Source: Kosakonia cowanii JCM 10956 = DSM 18146 | Lineage (GTDB): Bacteria > Pseudomonadota > Gammaproteobacteria > Enterobacterales > Enterobacteriaceae | DNA length: 64,000 bases | NCBI RefSeq assembly: GCF_001975225.1 | Contig: NZ_CP019445.1 | Coordinates: 558,001 to 622,000, forward strand | Direction: 5' to 3' | Part shown: positions 55,585 through 63,223 of the stretch, piece by piece | Position numbering within the stretch: the first letter of the stretch is position 1 | How the letters are laid out: each line of letters opens with the position of its first letter | Program-made: the position numbers and the translations under genes | The notes under the pieces: generated by a model | What the model saw: the letters and a program-made list of their open reading frames with translations, nothing else | What the model was told of the DNA's origin: nothing | Database searches by the model: none

Positions 55585-56106
55585 TTAGCGGTAGTTCAGG
55601 GTGAACTGCGAGGTGGCGTTAGCCGTACCGGTGGTGACCGTCGTGCCGGTCGAGACATAGCGGGCGGTGAAGTCCAGCGTGTTGCTGCCTTCATCGAGGG
55701 TGTAATCGCCCGAGGCCGAGTAGAGCGGAATGGCGGAGCCATTTTTATCCGCGATTTCGATGCCGACCCCGCTCGCAACGTTACTTCCGCTGTCCAGCGA
55801 CAGCAGGCGCTGATTAACGGCATGCGCGGTGCCGTCGAATTTCACTTTCAGCGCGGTGACGGTGTCGGGGCAATCATTGAGCGTAATGCTGAAGTGTGTC
55901 GGAGCCGCTTTCAACCCGGCAGAGCCGTTGAGCGTCGTCACGGAGACTTTGCCTAAATCAACGTTCATGCTTTGCGAACCGCTATCGACCGCGCAGGTCT
56001 GGTCGGTAATGCTGCCGGTGAAGTAGATGGTGCCGTCTGCGGCCTGCGCCGTGCCGGCAAGCCCCATCCAGACGATAAAAGCCGTGTTTGCTAACCGCAT
56101 TTTCAT
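55585..56106 (-). CDS. Major fimbrial subunit (FimA-like)
   Basis: A 173-residue pilin. MKMRLANTAFIVWMGLAGTAQA signal peptide follows GGAGAAGAAA. The mature protein starts ADGTIYFTGSITDQTCAVDSG, with the first Cys of the pilin disulphide; the second is in FSITLNDCPDTVTALKVKF. It ends SQFTLNYR, the donor-strand-accepting penultimate Tyr pattern. First gene of the fimbrial operon; its promoter appears to lie in the invertible 301-bp element immediately upstream and to point the other way in this sequence, so this operon is predicted silent here. Confidence 0.93.
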   Translation of the reverse strand: MKMRLANTAFIVWMGLAGTAQAADGTIYFTGSITDQTCAVDSGSQSMNVDLGKVSVTTLNGSAGLKAAPTHFSITLNDCPDTVTALKVKFDGTAHAVNQRLLSLDSGSNVASGVGIEIADKNGSAIPLYSASGDYTLDEGSNTLDFTARYVSTGTTVTTGTANATSQFTLNYR

Positions 56107-56312
56107 TTTCTTCTCCTTGATAAAAATGACGCAGAGCCATGCCCTGCTCTACAACGGCGGCGAAAAAATCTGCTTCAGACTTTCCCGTTAGTGCCAGAGT
56201 GGTGAGTTCAGCGGAAGATTTCTAAAAACAGAGAAAGGCAGCATAAAACGTCAGGGAACGCGCTTTTTGGCAAAATAAGAGAGATAAAATAACGGGACGT
56301 TGAGAAGATAAC

Positions 56313-56347
56313 ACTGGCAACGTGAACAGCTGGATCACGTTGCCAGT
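56313..56347. repeat. Perfect 13-bp inverted repeat within the switch
   Basis: ACTGGCAACGTGA and TCACGTTGCCAGT flank a 9-nt centre, in the middle of the invertible segment. There is no T run, so a terminator is unlikely. It could be an operator or an architectural protein site. Confidence 0.7.
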
Positions 56348-56439
56348 AAAGGTTAATGCGTTATTACGACGTGCTTGCAAAAAATAACGATTTAAAAACA
56401 GCAAGATAACGTCTTGCCTGAAGAGGCATCAGAAAAATT

Positions 56440-56468
56440 TTGACTCTACCCTAAATTTTTCTGATACT
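56440..56468 (+). promoter_or_regulatory. Predicted sigma-70 fimbrial promoter, in OFF orientation
   Basis: TTGACT (5 of 6 to consensus), a 17-bp spacer and GATACT (4 of 6) with TG just before it. It points rightward, away from the fimbrial genes, with a start expected near 56475 beside the right repeat. Inversion would aim it at the fimbrial subunit. The same position relative to the repeat is known for the E. coli fimA promoter. Confidence 0.6.
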
Positions 56469-57062
56469 ACTTTGCGTTTTGGCACTAAATGGTTGATTTT
56501 GCGAAACATCTCCCCAGACGTTGAGAAACCGCTGCGTGTTGGTGGCCGTGTAGATCACCGTATGCCGGATGTTACGGTGCCCGAGATAATCCTGTATCAG
56601 ACGCGTATCACGCCCCAAATCCGCCAGCGCGTAACCGCACCCGTGCCGCAACATGTGCGGGTGAGCAGAAATGCTGATTCCCCCCAGTTCGCCATAGCGT
56701 TTAAGCAGCAACCGCACCTGATGACGCGAGAGCGGCCCGCCTTTTTGCGAGAGGAAGAGCCAGTCGCTGTCCGCATCCCGCCAGCGGCGACGCTCGTTCA
56801 GCCAGCGCGTCAGCGCAGGCAGTTCGGTGTCGAACAGCGGATGCTGCGTGGAGAGGCTGTTCTTGAGCCGCCGGACGTAGACTGACCGCCCAACCAGATC
56901 GATATCCGACAAGCGCATATCACACAGTTCGCTGACGCGCAGCCCGTGTAAAAAACACATCTGGATGAGGCAGTAATCCCGCGCAAAGTGCAGCCCCCGG
57001 TCTGTTGCCAGCAATATTTGCCTCACCTCGTGGCGAGTCAGGTGTTTTCTCTTAACTGACAT
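56451..57062 (-). CDS. FimB/FimE-type tyrosine recombinase
   Basis: A 203-residue site-specific recombinase beginning MSVKRKHLTRHEVRQILLAT. All catalytic residues are present: R42 (HGLRVSEL), K67 (RRLKNS), H136 and R139 (HPHMLRHGCG), H162 (YLGHRNI) and the nucleophile Y171 (HTVIYT). Size and motifs match FimB and FimE, which invert the fim promoter. It is upstream of, and co-directional with, the fimbrial operon, 345 bp from the subunit. The 9-bp right repeat lies in codons 192-195, so the last nine residues (KTQSSIRKI) are encoded inside the invertible element. A 13-bp arm hairpin (56428-56465) overlaps the stop. Only one recombinase gene is visible, unlike the fimB-fimE pair. Confidence 0.93.
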   Translation of the reverse strand: MSVKRKHLTRHEVRQILLATDRGLHFARDYCLIQMCFLHGLRVSELCDMRLSDIDLVGRSVYVRRLKNSLSTQHPLFDTELPALTRWLNERRRWRDADSDWLFLSQKGGPLSRHQVRLLLKRYGELGGISISAHPHMLRHGCGYALADLGRDTRLIQDYLGHRNIRHTVIYTATNTQRFLNVWGDVSQNQPFSAKTQSSIRKI

Positions 57063-57189
57063 TGTCTTACTCCTTACTTAAAAAAGGGGAATAAAATCAG
57101 GCCAGTACCGTGAATGTAGCCCGGCCTGAATCCAGCGACAGGATAGCATTTTGGAAAGGGGGAGTTGGGGAGGAATTTTTTAAGGGGGG

Positions 57190-57510
57190 TTATTTGGCTG
57201 GGGGAAGGAGTGCGAGTATGGATTGGCGCTGCGCGGCATCAACTTTGTTCCATGCAGCGATCAGTGCTGCAAGATCGTCATCTTCGGCATAGAAATAAGC
57301 GAGCGGAACCTCAAGCACGCGTGCCAGCTGCTGGACTATTTCGATATTCGCCTGATGGATGCCCTTCTCATAGCGATTGATTCGCGGGCTGGCAACAAAC
57401 TCATCAATGCCTGCCAGAATGCCGAGCTGCTTTTGCGACAAGCCTTTAGCGAGGCGCGCTGCCTTGAGCCGCCTGCTAAATACTTCATTGTGCGAGGGAG
57501 AATTTTTCAT
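57190..57510 (-). CDS. XRE-family helix-turn-helix regulator
   Basis: A 106-residue cytoplasmic DNA-binding protein. The HTH covers about residues 11-70: FSRRLKAARLAKGLSQKQLG, then INRYEKGIHQANIEIVQQLA and VLEVPLAYFY. A short C-terminal helix (AAWNKVDAAQRQSILALL) could dimerise. No ribosome site is evident, and a CTACG-N5-CGTAG palindrome starts only 2 bp before the start codon, so autorepression or leaderless translation is possible. Divergent from a Ner-like regulator across 203 bp that hold four such palindromes, like a small phage-type switch. Confidence 0.85.
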   Translation of the reverse strand: MKNSPSHNEVFSRRLKAARLAKGLSQKQLGILAGIDEFVASPRINRYEKGIHQANIEIVQQLARVLEVPLAYFYAEDDDLAALIAAWNKVDAAQRQSILALLPPAK

Positions 57511-57512
57511 GG

Positions 57513-57527
57513 CTACGATAATCGTAG
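57513..57527. promoter_or_regulatory. CTACG-N5-CGTAG palindrome 1
   Basis: CTACG ATAAT CGTAG, perfect 5-bp arms, 2 bp upstream of the XRE start codon. Likely operator for the XRE or Ner-like protein; which one binds is unknown. Confidence 0.75.
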
Positions 57528-57546
57528 TAATGCTTATCGCCTGATA

Positions 57547-57561
57547 CTACGAAATACGTAG
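57547..57561. promoter_or_regulatory. CTACG-N5-CGTAG palindrome 2
   Basis: CTACG AAATA CGTAG, perfect arms, centre 34 bp from the first copy (about three helical turns), which would allow cooperative binding on one face. Confidence 0.75.
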
Positions 57562-57623
57562 CTCTGTTAGCTGTTTTGGTCTTTGCACTGAAGTTACAGC
57601 AAATCTGGATCCTCCCTGCAAAA

Positions 57624-57638
57624 CTACGAAATACGTAA
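57624..57638. promoter_or_regulatory. CTACG-N5-CGTAA palindrome 3
   Basis: CTACG AAATA CGTAA, one outer mismatch; the core is identical to copy 2. Lies on the Ner-like gene side of the intergenic region. Confidence 0.65.
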
Positions 57639-57658
57639 TTTACCCTCTGTTCGCAGAA

Positions 57659-57673
57659 CTACGAATAACGTAG
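57659..57673. promoter_or_regulatory. CTACG-N5-CGTAG palindrome 4
   Basis: CTACG AATAA CGTAG, perfect arms, centre 35 bp from copy 3, mirroring the spacing of copies 1 and 2. It lies 40 bp upstream of the Ner-like start. Confidence 0.75.
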
Positions 57674-57713
57674 TATTTTTGTCGTTAGCTCACCAAAACG
57701 GAGGATCAAAGGA

Positions 57714-57983
57714 ATGAAAGCAAACTGGCATAAAGCTGACGTGATAGCTGCGGTGCATAAGAAAGGAACCTCACTGGCTGCACTTTCCAGGGCGGCTGGC
57801 TTGAGCTCTTCGACCTTAGCGAATGCCCTGGAAAGACCATGGCCAAAAGGCGAAGCCATTATCGCAAATGCGATTGGTGTTCTGCCGCAGGAGATTTGGC
57901 CGGAAAGGTATTACAGAGAGGGGGAATTGGTGGAAAGGAGGCTTCTAATTCGCAATCCTTTATCAATAAAGGATTTACGTTAA
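57714..57983 (+). CDS. Ner/Nlp-like transcriptional regulator
   Basis: An 89-residue protein of the phage Mu Ner / SfsB (Nlp) family. ATG 57714 follows GGAGGATCAAAGGA. Hallmarks: MKANWHKADVIAAVHKKGTS, LAALSRAAGLSSSTLANALE (the HTH) and WPKGEAIIANAIGVLPQEIW PERY. Ner proteins repress early phage promoters; bacterial Nlp copies are regulators of unclear target. It is divergent from the XRE gene and immediately upstream of the dnd promoter; its own stop codon overlaps the first TACG-N10-CGTA site. Confidence 0.85.
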   Translation: MKANWHKADVIAAVHKKGTSLAALSRAAGLSSSTLANALERPWPKGEAIIANAIGVLPQEIWPERYYREGELVERRLLIRNPLSIKDLR

Positions 57984-57993
57984 AAAAGACGTA
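57976..57993. promoter_or_regulatory. TACG-N10-CGTA site 1 (putative DndB operator)
   Basis: TACG, ten bases, CGTA. It exactly fits the palindrome reported for DndB of phosphorothioation systems, as I recall it. It overlaps the end of the Ner-like gene, 94 bp upstream of the second copy. Confidence 0.75.
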
Positions 57994-58062
57994 AAGTTGC
58001 GATTGATCATGTATTCATTGTTTCAAAAATGCTTTTTTGACTGGCTCATATGTTAATCTAGA

Positions 58063-58094
58063 AGGTTTTTACGTAAAATATGACGTAAAAACCT
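58063..58094. promoter_or_regulatory. TACG-N10-CGTA site 2 in a 12-bp inverted repeat (putative DndB operator)
   Basis: AGGTTTTTACGT and ACGTAAAAACCT are perfect 12-bp arms around 8 bases. The core at 58070-58087 is TACG-N10-CGTA. It ends 21 bp before the dndB start, well placed for autorepression of the operon. Confidence 0.8.
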
Positions 58095-58115
58095 CCTCGA
58101 ACACACGGAACTGCC

Positions 58116-59201
58116 ATGGCAAACTTCGATGCTGATTACTGCTACTCTTTCCCCGCTGTGCGAGGTATGCAAGCTGGAAGGCCATTCTACATTGCGACTT
58201 GCCCGATGCGCATCATACCTAAAATTTTCAGCTTTGACGAAACGGATGTCCCGCCAGAGCTGCGAGCGCAGCGCATTTTGAATAAATCTCGCATACCTGA
58301 AATGGTGCGTTATCTGCTTGAGAATCCGAAGGATTATGTCTTTTCGGCTCTTACTGCATCGATTGCTGTGGATGTGCAGTTCGATGAGTTTTCCGGTTCA
58401 AATAACCTTGGGACATTGCGTGTGCCAATGGATGCGCAAATTCTTATCAATGACGGGCAACACCGTCGTAAAGCGATCGAGGATGCATTGTCGGAGCGAC
58501 CTGAACTGGGGCAAGACAACATTCCGGTCCTGTTTTTTGTTGATGAAGGGTTGAAGCGCAGCCAGCAAATGTTTGCTGACTTAAACAAATATGCCATTCG
58601 CCCAAGTCCTTCTTTATCGGCTCTGTATGATCATCGCGATGTAAGCTCAAACCTTGCGCGTTATCTGGCGATGTCTATTGAACCTTTTGTCGGTCTTACG
58701 GAGCTCGAAAAATCCAGTATTAGTACACTTTCAAATAAGCTCTTCACGCTTAGCAGTATCAAGCAAGCGACCCGTGCGCTTTTGGGTAAAGACCCAAAAG
58801 TTGGCAGCATCGAAGACAATACCAATATAGCCGCGATTTACTGGCAGGCAGTTTTCCAGGTCATGCCTGACTGGCAGCTTGCCGCAAGAAAAGAAGTCTC
58901 TCCGGCGCAGTTACGTCAGGACTATGTGCATGCCCACGGTATTGGACTGCAAGCTTTAGGTCTGCTTGGTCGTGCATTACTGACTGAAGAACCTGAGCAA
59001 TGGCAGGAAAAAATTAAAGAATTGAAAAATTTCGACTGGCGCAAAAGCAACCCTGAAATGGTTAAGCGAGCAATGCAGCATGGCAAGTTGAGCAAGACTG
59101 GCACTTCAATTCAGCTAACCTGTAATGCGTTAAAGCAAGCGCTCTCTCTCCCACTTACCCCCGAAGAACAAGAGCTTGAAGCTCAAATGGTTGCCTTATG
59201 A
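58116..59201 (+). CDS. dndB: DNA phosphorothioation regulator DndB
   Basis: A 361-residue protein, first gene of the dnd operon. The DGQHR motif is at 113-117 (ILINDGQHRRKAIEDALSER), typical of DndB/DGQHR-domain proteins with a ParB-like fold. It is followed by VPVLFF-like NIPVLFFVDEGLKRSQQMFA and DLNKYAIRPSPSLSALYDHR, both highly typical. DndB is known as a repressor of the dnd genes that also affects modification frequency. Two TACG-N10-CGTA palindromes lie upstream. Its stop overlaps the dndC start by 4 bp. The gene and its successors are more AT-rich than the core genome, suggesting acquisition. Confidence 0.93.
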   Translation: MANFDADYCYSFPAVRGMQAGRPFYIATCPMRIIPKIFSFDETDVPPELRAQRILNKSRIPEMVRYLLENPKDYVFSALTASIAVDVQFDEFSGSNNLGTLRVPMDAQILINDGQHRRKAIEDALSERPELGQDNIPVLFFVDEGLKRSQQMFADLNKYAIRPSPSLSALYDHRDVSSNLARYLAMSIEPFVGLTELEKSSISTLSNKLFTLSSIKQATRALLGKDPKVGSIEDNTNIAAIYWQAVFQVMPDWQLAARKEVSPAQLRQDYVHAHGIGLQALGLLGRALLTEEPEQWQEKIKELKNFDWRKSNPEMVKRAMQHGKLSKTGTSIQLTCNALKQALSLPLTPEEQELEAQMVAL

Positions 59202-60832
59202 GTAAATTAGTTCAGGCCTTTGATCTGGCCGAATATGAAGACTTTATCAATCAGGAGCAGTTCTCAGGACGCCCCCTGGCTGAATATGTTGCTGAAGTGC
59301 AACGAATTTATTGTGCGGATAAACGCCCTTGGGTAATTGGCTACAGCGGTGGGAAAGATTCTTCCGCCGTGATCACCCTGGTATATCTGGCGTTGCTCGG
59401 ACTCCCTCCGGAAATGCGCAGTAAAGATGTGTTTTTGGTCTCATCCGATACACTGGTAGAAACGCCAGTTGTTGTTGATCTGATTAAAAAAACCATGTTG
59501 CAGATAGAGGCTGGCGCTAAACGCAATGGCCTCCCGATCACTCAACATGCAGTAATGCCAAAAACCAATGAAACCTTCTGGGTTAATTTGCTGGGTAAAG
59601 GGTACCCAGCGCCAACCCGGAGTTTTCGCTGGTGTACAGAGCGCATGAAAATCAATCCGGTTAGTGACTTTATAAAAGATAAAGTCAGCCAGTTTGATGA
59701 GGTTATTGTTGTTCTGGGTTCGCGTAGCAGCGAGAGTTCATCGCGTGCGCAGGTCATCGCAAAACATAAAATCGATGGTACGCGCCTTGCACGCCACACC
59801 ACGTTACCCAATGCATTCATCTATACACCGATTGATACATGGGATGTGGAAGATGTCTGGAAATTATTGAGAGGAGCGTTTCGCTACTCTCCTGATGATA
59901 TTGAAGAGTGGGAAAGCCCGTGGGGTGGTAATAACCGTCCGCTATGGACGTTATATATGGATTCTTCTGCACAAGGTGAGTGCCCGCTGGTCATTGATGA
60001 CAGCACCCCCTCTTGTGGCAACTCCCGATTTGGCTGCTGGACATGTACTGTCGTCACGAAAGATAAAGCGATGGAAAGCCTGATACAAAACGGCGAGGAG
60101 TGGATGTCTCCTCTGCTCAAGTATCGTGATCTCCTTGCGTTCACAACCGATCCTGTTAACAAGGATACTTTCCGTAACTACAAACGTCGTACCGGGAAAG
60201 TGAGCTATCAATACGCTAAAGATGGCGAAGATATCACTGCAGAACGCAAACACGTGCCGGGCCCATACTGGCTTAAGTATCGCCAGCAGTGGCTAAAAGA
60301 CTTGTTAGAAATCGAACGCGATTTGAATGCGCAAGGTCATACCATCACGCTGATCACACAGCCGGAGCTACATGCTATTCGGCAAGAGTGGCTGAAGGAT
60401 CCCAACGAACCAGATTGGTACGATACCCTGCCCGGCATTTATCGGGAGGTTTACCAACGCGATCTGGACTGGGTTGTTGACGATCAATCCAGGTTTGATG
60501 CCAGCGATGCCGATTTGCTGATGCAAATTGCACAAGGTTTTGACGTTGAACCTGAAATGGTAATGAAGCTGATCGAGCTTGAAACCTCAATGGAAGGTTT
60601 GAGCCGTCGCCAGGGAATCTTCGACAAACTGGGTACCATCTTGAAACAAGATTGGGGCACGCTGGAAGAGATTCAGCAGCAACATGCAAAATTACAAACG
60701 CGCAATGACCGTGATATTCATCAGGAAGAAGTAGCAAAACTGGAAGCTGAACTTCAGGTATTACAACGCAGAATCGTTGATGCCAGTGAATCATCTCTCT
60801 TTGCCGGCGAGGAAAACGAACGTGTTAATTAA
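59198..60832 (+). CDS. dndC: DNA phosphorothioation ATP pyrophosphatase DndC
   Basis: A 544-residue PAPS-reductase-like enzyme that activates DNA for sulphur insertion. PP-loop SGGKDSS at 50-56 (VIGYSGGKDSSAVITLVY). Four cysteines C146 (FRWCTERMK), C273, C280 and C283 (CGNSRFGCWTC) form the expected iron-sulphur cluster site. VVLGSRSSESSSRA and PYWLKYRQQWLKDLLEIERD are conserved-type segments. The C-terminal 100 residues are helical. Coupled to dndB (ATGA overlap) and overlapping dndD by 11 bp. The sulphur donor DndA (cysteine desulphurase) is not in the window, so IscS probably supplies it. Confidence 0.96.
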   Translation: MSKLVQAFDLAEYEDFINQEQFSGRPLAEYVAEVQRIYCADKRPWVIGYSGGKDSSAVITLVYLALLGLPPEMRSKDVFLVSSDTLVETPVVVDLIKKTMLQIEAGAKRNGLPITQHAVMPKTNETFWVNLLGKGYPAPTRSFRWCTERMKINPVSDFIKDKVSQFDEVIVVLGSRSSESSSRAQVIAKHKIDGTRLARHTTLPNAFIYTPIDTWDVEDVWKLLRGAFRYSPDDIEEWESPWGGNNRPLWTLYMDSSAQGECPLVIDDSTPSCGNSRFGCWTCTVVTKDKAMESLIQNGEEWMSPLLKYRDLLAFTTDPVNKDTFRNYKRRTGKVSYQYAKDGEDITAERKHVPGPYWLKYRQQWLKDLLEIERDLNAQGHTITLITQPELHAIRQEWLKDPNEPDWYDTLPGIYREVYQRDLDWVVDDQSRFDASDADLLMQIAQGFDVEPEMVMKLIELETSMEGLSRRQGIFDKLGTILKQDWGTLEEIQQQHAKLQTRNDRDIHQEEVAKLEAELQVLQRRIVDASESSLFAGEENERVN

Positions 60833-62831
60833 GCAACTGGTTTTGCGCAACTTCCGGGTATTTAACGGTACGCATACCATTGATCTGGCTCCCAGAAAGC
60901 GACCAAATGATACAAACCAGCGTCCTATCGTCCTCTTTGGTGGGTTAAATGGCGCAGGCAAAACCTCAATTTTATCTGCCATAAGATTGGCGTTGTATGG
61001 ACGTCTGGCATTCGGTCAGGCCACTCAACAGCAAGATTATGTTGAACAGCTCAGCTCCCTGGTTCATAAGGGCACTTATGTCACAGACAATCCTGATGAA
61101 GCTGCCGTAGAGCTGAGCTTCACTTACAACAAAGATGGGCGTGAAGCCGAATTCACTGTCACGAGAAGCTGGAAAAAAGGCAGGAAAGATAATTTATCGC
61201 TGCAGCAAGATGGGATCCCTCTTAAAGAGATGAATTACGATCAATGCCAGGGATTCCTTAATGAATTGATCCCACACGGTATTGCTGACCTGTTCTTTTT
61301 TGATGGTGAAAAAATTGCTGAACTCGCAGAAGACGAGTCCGGTAAGATCCTGCGCACTGCGGTACGCCGCCTTTTGGGGCTGGACCTCATCGCAAAATTG
61401 CATAACGATCTGACGATTTTTATCAAACGTCAGCAGACCAATCAGCTTGAAGGTTCGCAGCAGCAAAAGCTGGCAGAACTCGAGGCGGAAGGCCAAAAGT
61501 TAGCGTTTCAGGCAGAAGAACTACTCGAAAAAGCTGACTTTGCAAAAATACGTATTGATCTTTTATCCAAAGAAATCATTCGCTACGAAGGGCAATTGAA
61601 CGCTCAGGGCGGCGCATTTGCACAAACCAAGACCCAGGAAAAGATTAAAGTTGAGACGCTCCTGAAAGAAAAAGAGCGGCTCGAAAGAGCATTGCGTCAG
61701 GAGTGCGATGGATCATTACCCTATGCCCTGGCTCCCAATATTTTAGGGCAACTACTTAAAAGAATTGCTGAAGAAGCAGAGATCAAACAAGCTAAAAGTT
61801 TTGAGAAGGAGCTGGAGAAGTTCCTGGCACAACTCAAAAATGATATTGCGTTCCGCACTAGTAGCGGGAGTAGTACACAAATTATCGCGACCGAAGCGAT
61901 CGCTGATAATTTGAAAGATTACATGGCGGCAAAGCCGAAGGGTGATTTGCTCTTTGATGTTTCTGAAAGAGAAGCAGGCATGCTGCAGCAATCAATTGAG
62001 CAAGATAGCCAAAAAGCGTGGCAGCGTTTCGACTCGTATCGTCTTCAGTTAACTGACATTGAGCAACAACTAGAGCAAGCAGCCGCCAATATTGCGCGCG
62101 CACCGGAAGACGACCAGTTAATGGATATCTTTGACAAGCTGCGCGAGCTTGATAAAGAGCGTGAGAAAAAACGCCAGGAATATATATCTCTGCTTGATGA
62201 AGCCAGAAAAATAAAGCAACAACAGCTAGATTGCGTACGTAAAATCCAGAAAAACCATGATCTTGCGCGTAATCAGCATGGTTCTAACAGCGCATTGAGA
62301 AACGCACAAGAAGCTATTAACTTGCTTAGCCGATACAGTGACGTCTTAACACAAGCACGAGTAAAAACGCTGGCAACAAACTTTGAAAATGCCTACAGAA
62401 AATTAGCGCGGAAGGAAGATCTGCAATTAAATGCCCATATCAACCCAGATACATTTGATGTCGAATTGGTTGATGAAAATGGCTCAGTCATTAATCGCAA
62501 ATTACTTTCTGCGGGCGAAAAGCAAATTTATGCCATTGCCATTCTTGAGGCGTTAGCAAAAACATCTGGGCGTGACTTGCCTGTGATTATTGATACGCCA
62601 TTAGGCCGTCTTGACTCACAGCATAGGGATAAATTGATCAATCATTATTTCCCTGAAGCCAGCCATCAGGTCGTATTGTTATCAACAGATACCGAAGTGG
62701 ATGAGCGCTATTTCGTTGACAGGCTGCGGGATGACATTTCGCATGCTTATGAAATTGTGTTTAACGCGCGTACCAAATCCTCTTCACTGAAACCAGGTTA
62801 TTTCTGGGAATTAACTAAGGAGGCAATCTGA
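60822..62831 (+). CDS. dndD: DNA phosphorothioation ATPase DndD
   Basis: A 669-residue SMC/Rad50-like ATPase. The GTG at 60822 is chosen because VLIKQLVLRNFRVFNGTHTI is the family N-terminus and GAGGAAAAC precedes it; the frame is open back to 60777 but those residues lie in dndC. Walker A GGLNGAGKTS at 40-49; FFFDGEKIAELAED; long coiled coils from about 205 to 520; C-terminal signature LLSAGEKQIYAIAILEAL and Walker B LPVIIDTPLGRLDSQHRD. Thought to nick or shape DNA during sulphur incorporation. Stop overlaps dndE start by 1 bp. Confidence 0.95.
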   Translation: MLIKQLVLRNFRVFNGTHTIDLAPRKRPNDTNQRPIVLFGGLNGAGKTSILSAIRLALYGRLAFGQATQQQDYVEQLSSLVHKGTYVTDNPDEAAVELSFTYNKDGREAEFTVTRSWKKGRKDNLSLQQDGIPLKEMNYDQCQGFLNELIPHGIADLFFFDGEKIAELAEDESGKILRTAVRRLLGLDLIAKLHNDLTIFIKRQQTNQLEGSQQQKLAELEAEGQKLAFQAEELLEKADFAKIRIDLLSKEIIRYEGQLNAQGGAFAQTKTQEKIKVETLLKEKERLERALRQECDGSLPYALAPNILGQLLKRIAEEAEIKQAKSFEKELEKFLAQLKNDIAFRTSSGSSTQIIATEAIADNLKDYMAAKPKGDLLFDVSEREAGMLQQSIEQDSQKAWQRFDSYRLQLTDIEQQLEQAAANIARAPEDDQLMDIFDKLRELDKEREKKRQEYISLLDEARKIKQQQLDCVRKIQKNHDLARNQHGSNSALRNAQEAINLLSRYSDVLTQARVKTLATNFENAYRKLARKEDLQLNAHINPDTFDVELVDENGSVINRKLLSAGEKQIYAIAILEALAKTSGRDLPVIIDTPLGRLDSQHRDKLINHYFPEASHQVVLLSTDTEVDERYFVDRLRDDISHAYEIVFNARTKSSSLKPGYFWELTKEAI

Positions 62832-63184
62832 TGCTCCCTAATCGCATGCAACTGAGCCGCCAGACAGAAGAGCAGCTCAAAAGATTGAAAGGCTACACTG
62901 GCGTCACCCCAAATGTGGCCGCACGTTTAGCTTTTTTTCGCTCAGTTGAGAGCGAATTTCGTTATTCACCAGAAAGAGATACTAAGAAACTAGATGGCTC
63001 TTTAGTGCTGGATAAAATAACGTGGTTAGGTGAGACCCTTCAGGCTACGGAATTAGTGCTTAAGATGTTATATCCACATATTGAGCAGAAAGAAGCTATT
63101 AAAGCATGGGCTGCCCATGTGGAAGACGGAATCTCAGCACTAAGAAATTATAAATCTATGAAAGAATTCAGCATTGCTTTATAA
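62831..63184 (+). CDS. dndE: DNA phosphorothioation protein DndE
   Basis: A 117-residue basic protein ending the operon. MLPNRMQLSRQTEEQLKRLK is the DndE entry, followed by GYTGVTPNVAARLAFFRSVE, GSLVLDKITWLGETLQATEL and a helical end. DndE has a ribbon-helix-helix-like fold and binds nicked DNA, recruiting the DndCD complex. ATG 62831 overlaps the dndD stop. A strong hairpin follows. No dndFGH restriction genes lie downstream; instead a convergent DUF1524 gene is found. Confidence 0.94.
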   Translation: MLPNRMQLSRQTEEQLKRLKGYTGVTPNVAARLAFFRSVESEFRYSPERDTKKLDGSLVLDKITWLGETLQATELVLKMLYPHIEQKEAIKAWAAHVEDGISALRNYKSMKEFSIAL

Positions 63185-63187
63185 GTA

Positions 63188-63214
63188 TAAAAAGCCCTCA
63201 TATGAGGGCTTTTT
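63188..63214. terminator. Bidirectional terminator between dndE and DUF1524 gene
   Basis: AAAGCCCTCA and TGAGGGCTTT form 10-bp arms around TA, with A and T runs on the two sides. It suits both convergent transcripts. Confidence 0.92.
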
Positions 63215-63223
63215 AATTGATAG

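Larger units (their letters stand above)
56188..56488. promoter_or_regulatory. Predicted invertible fim-switch-like element with 9-bp inverted repeats
   Basis: TTAGTGCCA at 56188-56196 is matched by its exact reverse complement TGGCACTAA at 56480-56488, enclosing 301 bp in all. The E. coli fim switch has TTGGGGCCA repeats bounding 314 bp; the repeats here agree at 7 of 9 positions and the length is nearly the same. The left repeat lies 82 bp from the fimbrial subunit start and the right one inside the 3' end of the recombinase gene. Repeats and sizes are seen directly; inversion is inferred. Confidence 0.75.

Noticed and set aside
56428..56465. 13-bp inverted repeat overlapping the recombinase stop as the fim crossover site
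   Set aside because: Its arms are only 12 bp apart, so it forms a local hairpin. The widely spaced 9-bp repeats at 56188 and 56480 fit a switch much better.
60777..60821. Earlier ATG for dndD
   Set aside because: The extra 15 residues lie in dndC and precede the normal family N-terminus, which begins at the GTG at 60822 with a GAGGA site.
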